A stretch of DNA of 63,239 nt, taken from Bacillus_CJ salitolerans (GTDB taxonomy: Bacteria; Bacillota; Bacilli; Bacillales; SA4). The DNA is taken from positions 1 through 63,239 of the forward strand of contig NZ_JBHUEM010000041.1 in the NCBI RefSeq assembly GCF_042680805.1, in the 5' to 3' direction. A program made the translations under genes and the position numbers. Below the pieces are notes generated by a model. That model saw only the letters and a list, made by a program, of their open reading frames with translations, did not search any database and was not told where the DNA came from. Positions 16,801-23,959 of this stretch are shown here, piece by piece; position 1 is the first letter of the stretch; each line of letters opens with the position of its first letter.

Positions 16801-17214
16801 ATGGAGTCATATAAAGAAATTAATCCACATTTGCTAAACAGCTTAGCCCTGGCGTATATGGGTGATGCGATATATGAGGCACGTGTTCGGCATCACCTTC
16901 TCTTAAAAGGACAGGTTAGGCCAAACCAGCTTCATCGAGAGGGGACAAAATTTGTCTCAGCAAAAGCACAAGCTTATATTGTACATGAACTAATCAATCA
17001 AAAGCAGTTAACTGAAGAAGAAGAGGCAGTTATAAGAAGAGGTCGCAATGCTAAATCAGGAACAATTCCTAAAAACACAGATGTACAGACGTATCGATAC
17101 AGTACAGCCTTTGAAGCGCTCCTTGGTTTTCACTTCTTAGCAGATCATCATGATCGTCTAACTGAACTAATCAACTTATCGATTCAATTAATTGAAGAGA
17201 AAGGAGGAAAGTAA
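16801..17214 (+). CDS. mrnC: MrnC, mini-ribonuclease III
   Basis: Mini-III is a small RNase III-fold nuclease without a dsRNA-binding domain; in Bacillus it trims the ends of 23S rRNA precursor, a step that depends on L3. The 137-residue product has the RNase III signature region LAYMGDAIYEARVR (~18-31) and ends shortly after the FEALLGFHF segment that carries the second acidic site. It starts 1 nt after cysS and abuts rlmB. Confidence 0.93.
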   Translation: MESYKEINPHLLNSLALAYMGDAIYEARVRHHLLLKGQVRPNQLHREGTKFVSAKAQAYIVHELINQKQLTEEEEAVIRRGRNAKSGTIPKNTDVQTYRYSTAFEALLGFHFLADHHDRLTELINLSIQLIEEKGGK

Positions 17215-17961
17215 ATGTCCGAGGAAATGGTAATTGGAAAAAACCCTGTAATCGAAGCATTAAAATCTGGTAGAGATATTAACAAAATTTGGATTGCTGA
17301 AGGTGCACAAAAGGGGCAAACAGGGCAAGTAATGCAGCTAGCTAAAGACACGGGCGTGATTGTACAATTCGCTCCACGAAAGAAATTAGATCAACTGGCG
17401 GGTAGTAGTAACCACCAAGGGATTGTGGCTCAAGTCGCAGCATATGAATATGCAGTGTTAGACGATCTTTTTGCAAGAGCAAAAGAGCGGGAGGAAGATC
17501 CATTTTTTATTCTCCTAGATGAAATTGAGGACCCGCATAATCTTGGCTCTATTATGAGAACAGCTGAAGCAGCTGGGGCTCATGGGATTATTATTCCAAA
17601 ACGAAGAGCGGTTGGGTTAACAGCTACTGTTGCAAAAGCTTCAACTGGTGCCATTGAATACATACCAGTCGTACGTATTACGAATATGTCCAGAACCATT
17701 GAAGAGTTGAAAGAAAAAGGGGTATGGATCGTTGGGACAGATGCATCCGGGACCACTGATTATAGACAATTGGATGCTAAAATGCCAATTGGCCTTGTTA
17801 TTGGAAGTGAAGGAAAAGGAATGAGCAGAATCGTTAGAGAGAAATGTGATTTTCTCATTCGCCTACCAATGGTTGGTAAAGTAACTTCGTTAAATGCGTC
17901 CGTAGCAGCAAGTCTATTAATGTATGAGGTATATCGTAAAAGACAGCCTCTTGGGGAATAG
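17215..17961 (+). CDS. rlmB: 23S rRNA 2'-O-methyltransferase, RlmB/TrmH family
   Basis: This SPOUT-class methylase probably 2'-O-methylates a G in the peptidyl-transferase region of 23S rRNA. The 248-residue protein has an N-terminal substrate-binding domain (~5-75) and a knotted catalytic domain with NLGSIMRTAEAAG (~108-120), IGSEGKGMSR (~200) and SLNASVAAS (~224). The ATG directly follows the mrnC stop, with AAAGGAGG upstream. In Bacillus the gene is yacO; assignment to RlmB specifically is by family and context. Confidence 0.9.
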   Translation: MSEEMVIGKNPVIEALKSGRDINKIWIAEGAQKGQTGQVMQLAKDTGVIVQFAPRKKLDQLAGSSNHQGIVAQVAAYEYAVLDDLFARAKEREEDPFFILLDEIEDPHNLGSIMRTAEAAGAHGIIIPKRRAVGLTATVAKASTGAIEYIPVVRITNMSRTIEELKEKGVWIVGTDASGTTDYRQLDAKMPIGLVIGSEGKGMSRIVREKCDFLIRLPMVGKVTSLNASVAASLLMYEVYRKRQPLGE

Positions 17962-17964
17962 GCG

Positions 17965-18474
17965 ATGGATGTTCTACTTGTTGACGGATATAACGTGATT
18001 GGTGCTTGGCCAGACCTTCGAAAACTAAAACAGACAGACCTTCCAGCTGCAAGAGATTTACTTATCCAGAAAATGGCGGAATATCAGGCGTTTTCTGGAT
18101 ACCGAGTTATCATTATCTTTGATGCCCATCTTGTGAAGGGAATTGAAAACAAAAAGAAAAATCATAAAGTGGAGGTCGTTTTCACACGTGAAAATGAAAC
18201 TGCAGATGAACGGATTGAAAAATTAGCAAAAGAATTAAAAAATATTAAAACACAAATACACGTTGCAACCTCTGACTATACTGAGCAGTGGGCGATTTTT
18301 GGGCAAGGTGCCTTAAGGAAATCAGCAAGAGAGCTATTTAATGAGATGAAGTCAGTTGAATCTGGTATCTCTAAAACCGTACAAAAAAGTAATGAAAATA
18401 AACCAATATCTCGTATTCAACTCTCAAACGAAGTGGCAGAAATTTTTGAAAAATGGCGCAGAGGAGAGCGGTGA
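17965..18474 (+). CDS. rae1: Rae1, ribosome-dependent mRNA endonuclease (YacP)
   Basis: Rae1 cleaves certain mRNAs in the ribosomal A site in a translation-dependent way. The 169-residue protein has the NYN/PIN-like fold with acidic residues in LLVDGYNVIGAWP (4-16), IIIFDAH (~49-55) and the TSDYTEQ segment. It begins 3 nt after rlmB and is the last gene of the cysE-cysS-mrnC-rlmB-rae1 run before the sigH promoter. Confidence 0.9.
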   Translation: MDVLLVDGYNVIGAWPDLRKLKQTDLPAARDLLIQKMAEYQAFSGYRVIIIFDAHLVKGIENKKKNHKVEVVFTRENETADERIEKLAKELKNIKTQIHVATSDYTEQWAIFGQGALRKSARELFNEMKSVESGISKTVQKSNENKPISRIQLSNEVAEIFEKWRRGER

Positions 18475-18478
18475 ATGG

Positions 18479-18508
18479 TTGACGCTGTTTCTAAAGCTAC
18501 TGTATAAT
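18479..18508 (+). promoter_or_regulatory. Sigma-A promoter of sigH
   Basis: TTGACG (18479-18484) and TATAAT (18503-18508) are 18 bp apart, starting just after the rae1 stop codon. In B. subtilis sigH is read from a sigma-A promoter that AbrB represses; I cannot recognise an AbrB site by eye. Confidence 0.75.
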
Positions 18509-18545
18509 ATTTCTAACTACTTATAGTGCGTCCGGAGGGATAGGA

Positions 18546-19196
18546 GTGAGTTCATACCTCAAGGAAGAAAACAACATGAAATTTGAAGAGTTAGAGGATG
18601 AGATCGTTGTTGATTATGTACATCAAGGTGATTCAGATGCACTAGATTACTTAATTAACAAGTATCGTAATTTTGTTCGTGCAAAAGCTCGGTCGTATTT
18701 TTTAATTGGTGCTGATCGTGAAGATATCATACAAGAGGGTATGATTGGTTTATATAAAGCTATTCGTGACTTTAAAGAGGACAAGCTTTCCTCATTTAAA
18801 GCATTTGCTGAGCTTTGTATTACTAGACAAATTATTACCGCTATTAAAACGGCAACAAGACAGAAACACATTCCATTAAACTCATATGTTTCTTTAGATA
18901 AGCCCATATATGATGAAGAATCTGACCGTACACTTATGGATGTTATATCAGGTGCAAAAGTAATGGATCCTGAAGAACTCATTATTAATCAGGAAGAGTT
19001 TGATGATATAGAAGTGAAGATGGCTGAACTTTTAAGTGACCTAGAAAGAAAGGTACTAGTTCTTTATTTAGATGGTAGATCTTACCAAGAAATTTCGGAA
19101 GATTTAAATCGTCATGTGAAGTCAATCGACAATGCACTTCAACGTGTAAAGAGGAAGCTTGAGAGATATTTAGAGCTTCGTGAAATCACTTTATAA
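18546..19196 (+). CDS. sigH: Sigma-H, early stationary-phase and sporulation sigma factor
   Basis: Sigma-H directs RNA polymerase to competence, transition-state and early sporulation genes. The 216-residue protein has region 2 (SDALDYLINKYRNFVRAKAR, about 28-47, then the DREDIIQEGMIGLYKAIRDF core) and a C-terminal region 4 helix-turn-helix (SYQEISEDLNRHVKSIDNA). Start GTG 18546 follows GGAGGGATAGG. Its presence together with gerD, kbaA, cwlD and pdaB supports an endospore former. Confidence 0.95.
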   Translation: MSSYLKEENNMKFEELEDEIVVDYVHQGDSDALDYLINKYRNFVRAKARSYFLIGADREDIIQEGMIGLYKAIRDFKEDKLSSFKAFAELCITRQIITAIKTATRQKHIPLNSYVSLDKPIYDEESDRTLMDVISGAKVMDPEELIINQEEFDDIEVKMAELLSDLERKVLVLYLDGRSYQEISEDLNRHVKSIDNALQRVKRKLERYLELREITL

Positions 19197-19209
19197 GTCT
19201 AGGGCGTTA

Positions 19210-19238
19210 TTGACTACAAATTCATGCTATGATACATT
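19210..19238 (+). promoter_or_regulatory. Candidate promoter of rpmG-secE
   Basis: TTGACT (19210-19215) and TACATT (19233-19238) are 17 bp apart. A small stem CATTCT-TAT-AGAATG followed by T-rich sequence (19235-19258) overlaps its -10 and could instead act as a weak sigH terminator, so the call is tentative. Confidence 0.4.
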
Positions 19239-19304
19239 CTTATAGAATGTTTATTTTTTGACAATTTCAGTTTCATAGCTCCTTTTATGTGAGAAGGTGT
19301 TTTC

Positions 19305-19451
19305 GTGAGAAAAAAAGTTGTACTAGCTTGTGAAGTTTGCCAAAGTCGGAACTATTCAACCTATAAGAAAACGGATCAAAGCGAACGCCTTGAGATAAAG
19401 AAATTTTGTTCAGTATGTAACACTCACTCAATTCATCGTGAAACGAAATAA
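19305..19451 (+). CDS. rpmG: Ribosomal protein L33, zinc-binding form
   Basis: This 48-residue protein is too short for a casual ORF scan but is clearly L33 of the large subunit. The start is GTG at 19305, preceded by GAGAAGGTG. Four cysteines, C9, C12, C35 and C38, form the zinc ribbon of the C+ type of L33. It stands upstream of secE, the conserved Bacillota order rpmG-secE-nusG. Firmicutes often carry a second, cysteine-free L33 elsewhere that is induced on zinc starvation. Confidence 0.93.
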   Translation: MRKKVVLACEVCQSRNYSTYKKTDQSERLEIKKFCSVCNTHSIHRETK

Positions 19452-19496
19452 AGATAACGACTAATAGTTGATCGTCATACAGTTGGAGGTTAAGAA

Positions 19497-19679
19497 ATGC
19501 AACGTGTATCTAAGTTTTTACGTGATGTAGTTCGTGAAATGAAGAAGGTAAGTTGGCCTAAGAAGAAAGAGTTAACTCGTTATACTATTACAGTTATTTC
19601 AACTGTTGCATTTGTGGCTGTTTTCTTCGCAGTTGTGGATTTAGGAATTTCTTCTTTAATTCGACTAATACTTGAATAA
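19497..19679 (+). CDS. secE: SecE, translocase subunit
   Basis: SecE stabilises the SecY channel of the general protein export pathway. The 60-residue product is the short Gram-positive form: an amphipathic N-terminal helix (VSKFLRDVVREMKKVSWPKKKE) and one transmembrane segment (~30-55). TTGGAGG precedes the ATG. It is separated from nusG by a candidate promoter and a terminator-like hairpin. Confidence 0.93.
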   Translation: MQRVSKFLRDVVREMKKVSWPKKKELTRYTITVISTVAFVAVFFAVVDLGISSLIRLILE

Positions 19680-19702
19680 TCCTTGTCTTCTCATGGTATA
19701 AT
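19672..19702 (+). promoter_or_regulatory. Candidate promoter upstream of nusG
   Basis: TATAAT (19697-19702) is preceded by TTGAAT (19672-19677) with 19-bp spacing, longer than ideal. The -35 overlaps the secE stop region. A hairpin with a T tract follows only ~20 nt downstream. Confidence 0.4.
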
Positions 19703-19724
19703 GGTGGATATTAAAGAAAACTTT

Positions 19725-19752
19725 GAAAAAGCCCGTTGAACGGGTTTTTTAA
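19725..19752 (+). terminator. Intrinsic terminator between secE and nusG
   Basis: CCCG-TTGAA-CGGG, extended by A-rich and T-rich flanks, is followed by T6. It may end the rpmG-secE transcript or attenuate nusG. Confidence 0.65.
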
Positions 19753-19822
19753 TTTGTCTTTTTAAATATGTAGCAATTGAAAGACTTTCATATTAGGGAG
19801 GGAAGGACAAGCGTCCTAACAA

Positions 19823-20356
19823 ATGGAAAAAAATTGGTATGTGGTACATACTTATTCTGGATATGAAAATAAGGTAAAGGCTAATCTTGAAAAGCGCGTT
19901 GAATCAATGGGTATGCAAGATAAGATATTCCGAGTTATCGTTCCAGAAGAAGATGAAACCGAATTGAAAGATGGTAAGAAAAAAGTTACAAAAAAGAAAG
20001 TATTCCCTGGATACGTACTAGTAGAGATAATTATGACTGATGACTCTTGGTATGTTGTCCGTAATACACCAGGTGTTACCGGGTTCGTAGGGTCTGCGGG
20101 ATCTGGATCTAAGCCTACTCCTCTTCAACCGGAAGAAATCAACTTCATTTTGAAGAGAATGGGTGTAGAGCAACCAAAATTAGATGTGAAGTTTGAATTA
20201 AAAGAAAGTGTTAAAGTAAAAGAAGGTCCATTTGCTAACTTTACAGGGACGATTGAAGAGATTGACAAAGTTAAAGGTAAAGCGAAAGTTCATGTTAATA
20301 TGTTCGGTCGTGAAACACCTGTAGAATTAGACTTTGCTCAAATAGAAAAAATCTAA
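19823..20356 (+). CDS. nusG: NusG, transcription elongation factor
   Basis: NusG binds the RNA polymerase clamp; in Bacillus it promotes sequence-specific pausing and helps couple transcription to other machinery. The 177-residue protein has the NGN domain (1-~110, starting KNWYVVHTYSGYENKVK) and a C-terminal KOW domain (~122-177, VKVKEGPFANFTG). GGGAGGGAAGG lies upstream. It has its own candidate promoter and precedes the rplKA ribosomal protein genes. Confidence 0.96.
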   Translation: MEKNWYVVHTYSGYENKVKANLEKRVESMGMQDKIFRVIVPEEDETELKDGKKKVTKKKVFPGYVLVEIIMTDDSWYVVRNTPGVTGFVGSAGSGSKPTPLQPEEINFILKRMGVEQPKLDVKFELKESVKVKEGPFANFTGTIEEIDKVKGKAKVHVNMFGRETPVELDFAQIEKI

Positions 20357-20365
20357 AATAAAAAC

Positions 20366-20394
20366 TTGAAATCAATCATTAAAAATGGTAACAT
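20366..20394 (+). promoter_or_regulatory. Candidate promoter of rplK-rplA
   Basis: TTGAAA (20366-20371) and TAACAT (20389-20394) are exactly 17 bp apart, just after nusG and ~125 bp before rplK. Confidence 0.55.
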
Positions 20395-20465
20395 TGCATA
20401 GGTCAATATGTCTTCACGAGAAGATAATATTCGTCAAATTCTTTATTTCATATAAAGAAAGTTGA

Positions 20466-20500
20466 GTGGGAGGGTAAGACCCTATTACCACATCACGGAC
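20466..20500 (+). promoter_or_regulatory. rplK leader motif resembling an L1-binding target
   Basis: GTGGGAGGG...ACCC...TTACCAC can fold as GTGG/CCAC closing around a GGG/CCC hairpin, followed by ATCACGG. A similar arrangement occurs before rplA (21017-21042). L1 is known to repress its own operon by binding an mRNA mimic of its 23S site, which makes these candidate targets; the assignment is inference. Confidence 0.45.
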
Positions 20501-20520
20501 TAATTAAGGAGGTGTGTCTC

Positions 20521-20946
20521 GTGGCTAAAAAAGTTATTAAAGTTGTAAAGCTTCAAATTCCTGCCGGTAAAGCAAACCCAGCACCACCAGTTGGACCAGC
20601 ACTAGGTCAAGCAGGTGTTAATATCATGGGATTCTGTAAAGAATTCAACGCTCGTACGGCTGATCAAGCTGGTTTGATTATTCCTGTTGAAATTACGGTA
20701 TTTGAAGACCGTTCATTTACATTTATTACGAAAACTCCACCTGCTGCAGTTTTATTAAAAGTAGTAGCTGGAATTCAGTCTGGTTCTGGTGAACCAAACA
20801 AGAAGAAAGTTGCAACAGTTAAGCGTGATAAAGTACGCGAAATTGCTGAACAAAAAATGCCTGACTTAAACGCAGCAAGTGTTGAAGCTGCTATGAGAAT
20901 GGTAGAAGGTACAGCACGCAGCATGGGAATCATCATCGAAGATTAA
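20521..20946 (+). CDS. rplK: Ribosomal protein L11
   Basis: L11 forms part of the GTPase-associated centre and is needed for RelA-type stringent signalling. The 141-residue product starts at GTG 20521 (AKKVIKVVKLQIPAGKA) after AAGGAGG, with the proline-rich NPAPPVGPALGQAG segment (~20-34). It leads the rplK-rplA pair; the preceding leader may be an L1 target. Confidence 0.96.
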   Translation: MAKKVIKVVKLQIPAGKANPAPPVGPALGQAGVNIMGFCKEFNARTADQAGLIIPVEITVFEDRSFTFITKTPPAAVLLKVVAGIQSGSGEPNKKKVATVKRDKVREIAEQKMPDLNAASVEAAMRMVEGTARSMGIIIED

Positions 20947-21016
20947 TTTCCGTGATTCTCTAATGAATGGCTAAGGTTGCGGATTATGGACAAGTACCAT
21001 TTCGCAACCTTTATTC

Positions 21017-21042
21017 GTGGGAGGAATATCCGTTAAAACCAC
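21017..21042 (+). promoter_or_regulatory. rplA leader motif resembling an L1-binding target
   Basis: GTGGGAGG...TCC...AAAACCAC repeats the layout of the rplK leader motif: GTGG (21017-21020) with CCAC (21039-21042) around a GGA/TCC mini-stem, ~20 nt upstream of rplA. A separate GGTTGCG/CGCAACC hairpin lies just before it. Candidate autoregulatory site for L1. Confidence 0.45.
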
Positions 21043-21062
21043 AATCGAGGAGGAAATTTTAA

Positions 21063-21755
21063 ATGGCTAAAAGAGGTAAGAAGTATTTAGAAGCTGCAAA
21101 GCTTGTTGACCGTTCTAAAGCATACTCTATCGCTGAAGCGGTTGAACTAGTTAAAAAGACTAGCGTTGCTAAATTTGATGCTACAGTTGAAGCTGCATTC
21201 CGTTTAGGAGTTGACCCTAAGAAAGCAGATCAACAAATCCGTGGAGCAGTCGTTCTACCAAACGGTACTGGTAAAACTCAACGCGTATTAGTGTTCGCGA
21301 AGGGTGAAAAAGCAAAGGAAGCAGAAGCTGCTGGTGCTGATTATGTAGGAGATGCTGATTATATCAATAAAATCAACCAAGGATGGTTTGAGTTTGATGT
21401 AATCGTAGCTACACCTGACATGATGGGTGAAGTTGGTAAGCTAGGTCGTGTATTAGGACCTAAAGGTTTAATGCCAAACCCTAAAACGGGTACAGTTACT
21501 TTTGATGTTACAAAAGCTGTTAATGAAATTAAGGCTGGTAAAGTAGAATACCGTGTTGACAAAGCTGGTATTATCCACGTTCCAGTTGGTAAAGTATCTT
21601 TCGACGACCAAAAGTTAGTTGAAAACTTTGCGACAGTTTATGAAACACTTCAAAAAGCTAAGCCAGCTGCAGCTAAAGGAACTTACATGAAGAACGTAGC
21701 TTTAAGTTCTACAATGGGTCCTGGAGTTAAGGTAGATTCTTCCACAGTTAAATAA
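21063..21755 (+). CDS. rplA: Ribosomal protein L1
   Basis: L1 builds the mobile stalk that assists E-site tRNA release and can repress its own mRNA. The 230-residue length is standard, with the signature GRVLGPKGLMPNPKTGTV (~126-143). CGAGGAGG precedes the ATG. It is the second gene after rplK. Confidence 0.97.
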   Translation: MAKRGKKYLEAAKLVDRSKAYSIAEAVELVKKTSVAKFDATVEAAFRLGVDPKKADQQIRGAVVLPNGTGKTQRVLVFAKGEKAKEAEAAGADYVGDADYINKINQGWFEFDVIVATPDMMGEVGKLGRVLGPKGLMPNPKTGTVTFDVTKAVNEIKAGKVEYRVDKAGIIHVPVGKVSFDDQKLVENFATVYETLQKAKPAAAKGTYMKNVALSSTMGPGVKVDSSTVK

Positions 21756-21819
21756 GTTGACTTTCAGCTCAAATAGCTGTAATATATAAAATGTTGTTTC
21801 AAACTAAAATAATAGTTAT

Positions 21820-21940
21820 ACCGTAGACAGTAGGTGCTAATAATAGCTTAATTCCCTACCGAGGTGATTAGATAAGAGATTTGCAAATTATTGCTGTCTA
21901 TTACTACCTCCACGTCTACTAGATGTGGAGGTTTTTTATT
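21820..21940 (+). promoter_or_regulatory. L10 ribosomal protein leader with terminator
   Basis: This region upstream of rplJ matches the L10 leader of Bacillota: GACAGTAGG near the 5' end, internal CCTACCG that can pair with GTAGG, and a CTGTC arm before the terminator. The terminator stem CCTCCACGTCT / AGATGTGGAGG (21907-21931) is perfect apart from one G-U pair and has a T6 tract. Free L10(L12)4 complex binding the leader is known to limit rplJL expression. TTGTTT-17-TATACC at 21794-21822 is a plausible promoter for it. Confidence 0.85.
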
Positions 21941-21986
21941 ACACCGAGAACGGTATGAGTGTTATAAACTTACAGGAGGTGTAGGA

Positions 21987-22487
21987 ATGAGCAGCGCAGT
22001 TGAACTTAAAAAACAAACGGTTTCTGAAATCGCTGATAAACTTCGTGATAGTAAATCTACTATCGTAGTAGACTACCGTGGTCTAACAGTTGGTCAAGTT
22101 ACTGAATTACGTAAGCAACTTCGTGAAGCTGGTGTAGAATTCAAAGTATTCAAGAATACTATGACTCGCCGTGCTGCTACTGAAGTTGGTTTAGAAGGTT
22201 TAAATGAACATTTAACAGGACCGAATGCAGTTGCATTTAGTTTTGAAGATGTTGTTGCTCCTGCAAAAATTCTAAACGAATTCGCTAAGAAAAACGAAAA
22301 GTTAGAAATTAAAGCAGGTGTAATCGAAGGTAACGTTGCTAGCGTTGAAGATGTGAAGGCTCTTGCTGAACTTCCTTCTCGCGAAGGTTTACTTTCTATG
22401 TTGCTTAGCGTGCTTCAAGCACCAATTCGCAATCTTGCTCTTGCTGCAAAAGCTGTTGCAGATCAAAAAGAAGAACAAGGCGCGTAA
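21987..22487 (+). CDS. rplJ: Ribosomal protein L10
   Basis: L10 anchors the L7/L12 stalk dimers to the 50S subunit. I start it at ATG 21987 (MSSAVELKKQTV), immediately after CAGGAGGTG, giving the expected 166 residues; the open frame extends upstream only because it runs through the leader terminator. The C-terminal helix (~135-166) is the L12-binding spine. It is cotranscribed with rplL under the L10 leader. Confidence 0.96.
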   Translation: MSSAVELKKQTVSEIADKLRDSKSTIVVDYRGLTVGQVTELRKQLREAGVEFKVFKNTMTRRAATEVGLEGLNEHLTGPNAVAFSFEDVVAPAKILNEFAKKNEKLEIKAGVIEGNVASVEDVKALAELPSREGLLSMLLSVLQAPIRNLALAAKAVADQKEEQGA

Positions 22488-22553
22488 TCTAGAAATACTT
22501 TTTTTCGCTTAAAATAAACCTAAAACTTTAAAATAACAAGGAGGAAATTTCTC

Positions 22554-22919
22554 ATGACTAAAGAACAAATCATTGAAGCAGTTAAAAATATGACTGTTTT
22601 AGAACTAAACGATTTAGTAAAAGCAATTGAAGAAGAATTCGGAGTAACTGCTGCTGCTCCTGTAGCTATGGTTGGTGCGGCTGGTGCAGGTGCTGCTGCT
22701 GAAGAAAAGACTGAATTTGATCTAATCCTTGCAAGCGCTGGTGACCAAAAGATTAAGGTTATCAAAGTTGTACGTGAAATCACTGGTCTTGGATTAAAAG
22801 AAGCAAAAGACCTAGTTGACAACACTCCAAAGCCACTTAAAGAAGGCATTTCTAAAGAAGAAGCTGAAGAAATGAAAGCTAAGCTTGAAGAAGTTGGAGC
22901 TAACGTAGAAGTTAAGTAA
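22554..22919 (+). CDS. rplL: Ribosomal protein L7/L12
   Basis: L7/L12 forms the flexible stalk that recruits translational GTPases. The 121-residue product has the dimerising N-terminal domain, an Ala/Gly-rich hinge (~34-52) and the factor-binding C-terminal domain with KEAKDLVDNTPKPLKEG. AAGGAGG precedes the ATG. A terminator follows. Confidence 0.97.
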   Translation: MTKEQIIEAVKNMTVLELNDLVKAIEEEFGVTAAAPVAMVGAAGAGAAAEEKTEFDLILASAGDQKIKVIKVVREITGLGLKEAKDLVDNTPKPLKEGISKEEAEEMKAKLEEVGANVEVK

Positions 22920-22932
22920 TGATGATTAAGGG

Positions 22933-22964
22933 TAAGCTCGCTGTATAAGCGAGCTTATTTTTTA
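22933..22964 (+). terminator. Intrinsic terminator after rplL
   Basis: TAAGCTCGC (22933-22941) pairs perfectly with GCGAGCTTA (22949-22957), followed by a T-rich tract. Confidence 0.9.
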
Positions 22965-23028
22965 TATTACGGTTTAATATTACGCTGCAAAGTAGATACT
23001 ACTATAATGATTGAAAGGGGGGAGGATA

Positions 23029-23637
23029 ATGACGGAACATTACTATTCTCAAAAACCGACGGTTGAGAGTAAGCCTCAAAAATGGTCCTATCTATTAAGA
23101 GGATATAGATTCACATTTACAACAGATCAAGGTGTTTTTTCGAAGAACGAAGTGGATTTTGGCTCGAGACTATTAATAGAATCGTTCGAACTTCCTGACG
23201 CTGAAGGAAAACTATTGGATGTGGGCTGTGGATATGGTCCGATTGGATTGTCTTTAGCAAAGGAATTTCCAGACCGGATCATAGATATGGTAGATGTTAA
23301 TGAAAGAGCACTATCATTATCAACTGAAAATGCGAGAATCAACGGAATAACGAATGTTACTATTTTTCAAAGTGATGCACTGACTGAAGTTCGTTCAAAT
23401 GACTATGCGGCTATACTTACAAATCCTCCGATAAGAGCTGGAAAGAAAGTCGTTCATGAAATCTTTGAGGAAGGATATAAAAGGCTCACTAGAGGTGGAG
23501 AGCTTTGGGTTGTCATTCAGAAGAAGCAAGGAGCTCCTTCAGCTATTGAAAAATTAAAAACATTAACGTCTGATGTAGAAGTTGTAACTAAAGAAAAAGG
23601 ATACTTTATCTTAAAAGCAAAAAAAACGATTGTATAA
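23029..23637 (+). CDS. RsmC-like class I methyltransferase (YbxB)
   Basis: This 202-residue protein is a class I SAM-dependent methyltransferase of the RsmC/RlmG type that probably methylates a guanine N2 in ribosomal RNA. Motif I LLDVGCGYGPIG (~64-75) binds SAM, and the catalytic NPPIRAG motif (~131-137) is typical of base N-methylases. I start at ATG 23029 after GGGGGGAGG. It is conserved between rplL and rpoB in Bacillus; the target base is not established from sequence. Confidence 0.88.
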   Translation: MTEHYYSQKPTVESKPQKWSYLLRGYRFTFTTDQGVFSKNEVDFGSRLLIESFELPDAEGKLLDVGCGYGPIGLSLAKEFPDRIIDMVDVNERALSLSTENARINGITNVTIFQSDALTEVRSNDYAAILTNPPIRAGKKVVHEIFEEGYKRLTRGGELWVVIQKKQGAPSAIEKLKTLTSDVEVVTKEKGYFILKAKKTIV

Positions 23638-23959
23638 TTCGTATATATAAAATTGTTGACGGATAAATTTCCCTATGTTAGCATTATATAATGCCAATAT
23701 ATATTTTTTCCTTGGTCAATTTATACAATTTACGTATAATAACTGAATAACAAGGGAAAACTAACTCAATAGGACGTAATGTTTAAAAAAGTGGTTTCCT
23801 CAATAGAAACCTTTTTCTTTTTGTCTAGTGGAATTAATAGGATTGGAAAGTAGTTTCTTACATTAGACCTAAACATATTCGTTCTATCACAATGTTCATC
23901 ATCTCAGAACATTTTGTTCTGATGTGAAATAAATACGCTTGATTTGAGGGGTGAATCAG
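23638..23959 (+). promoter_or_regulatory. rpoB upstream region: promoter, terminator and hairpin
   Basis: This 322-bp gap has no gene. TTGGTC (23712-23717) and TATAAT (23735-23740) with 17-bp spacing form a good promoter; TTGACG-17-TAGCAT (23656-23684) is a second candidate. Downstream, GGTTTC-CTCAATA-GAAACC with TTTTTCTTTTT (23793-23822) is a terminator or attenuator, and TCAGAAC-ATTTT-GTTCTGA (23904-23922) is a further hairpin ~38 nt before the rpoB start. Confidence 0.6.
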
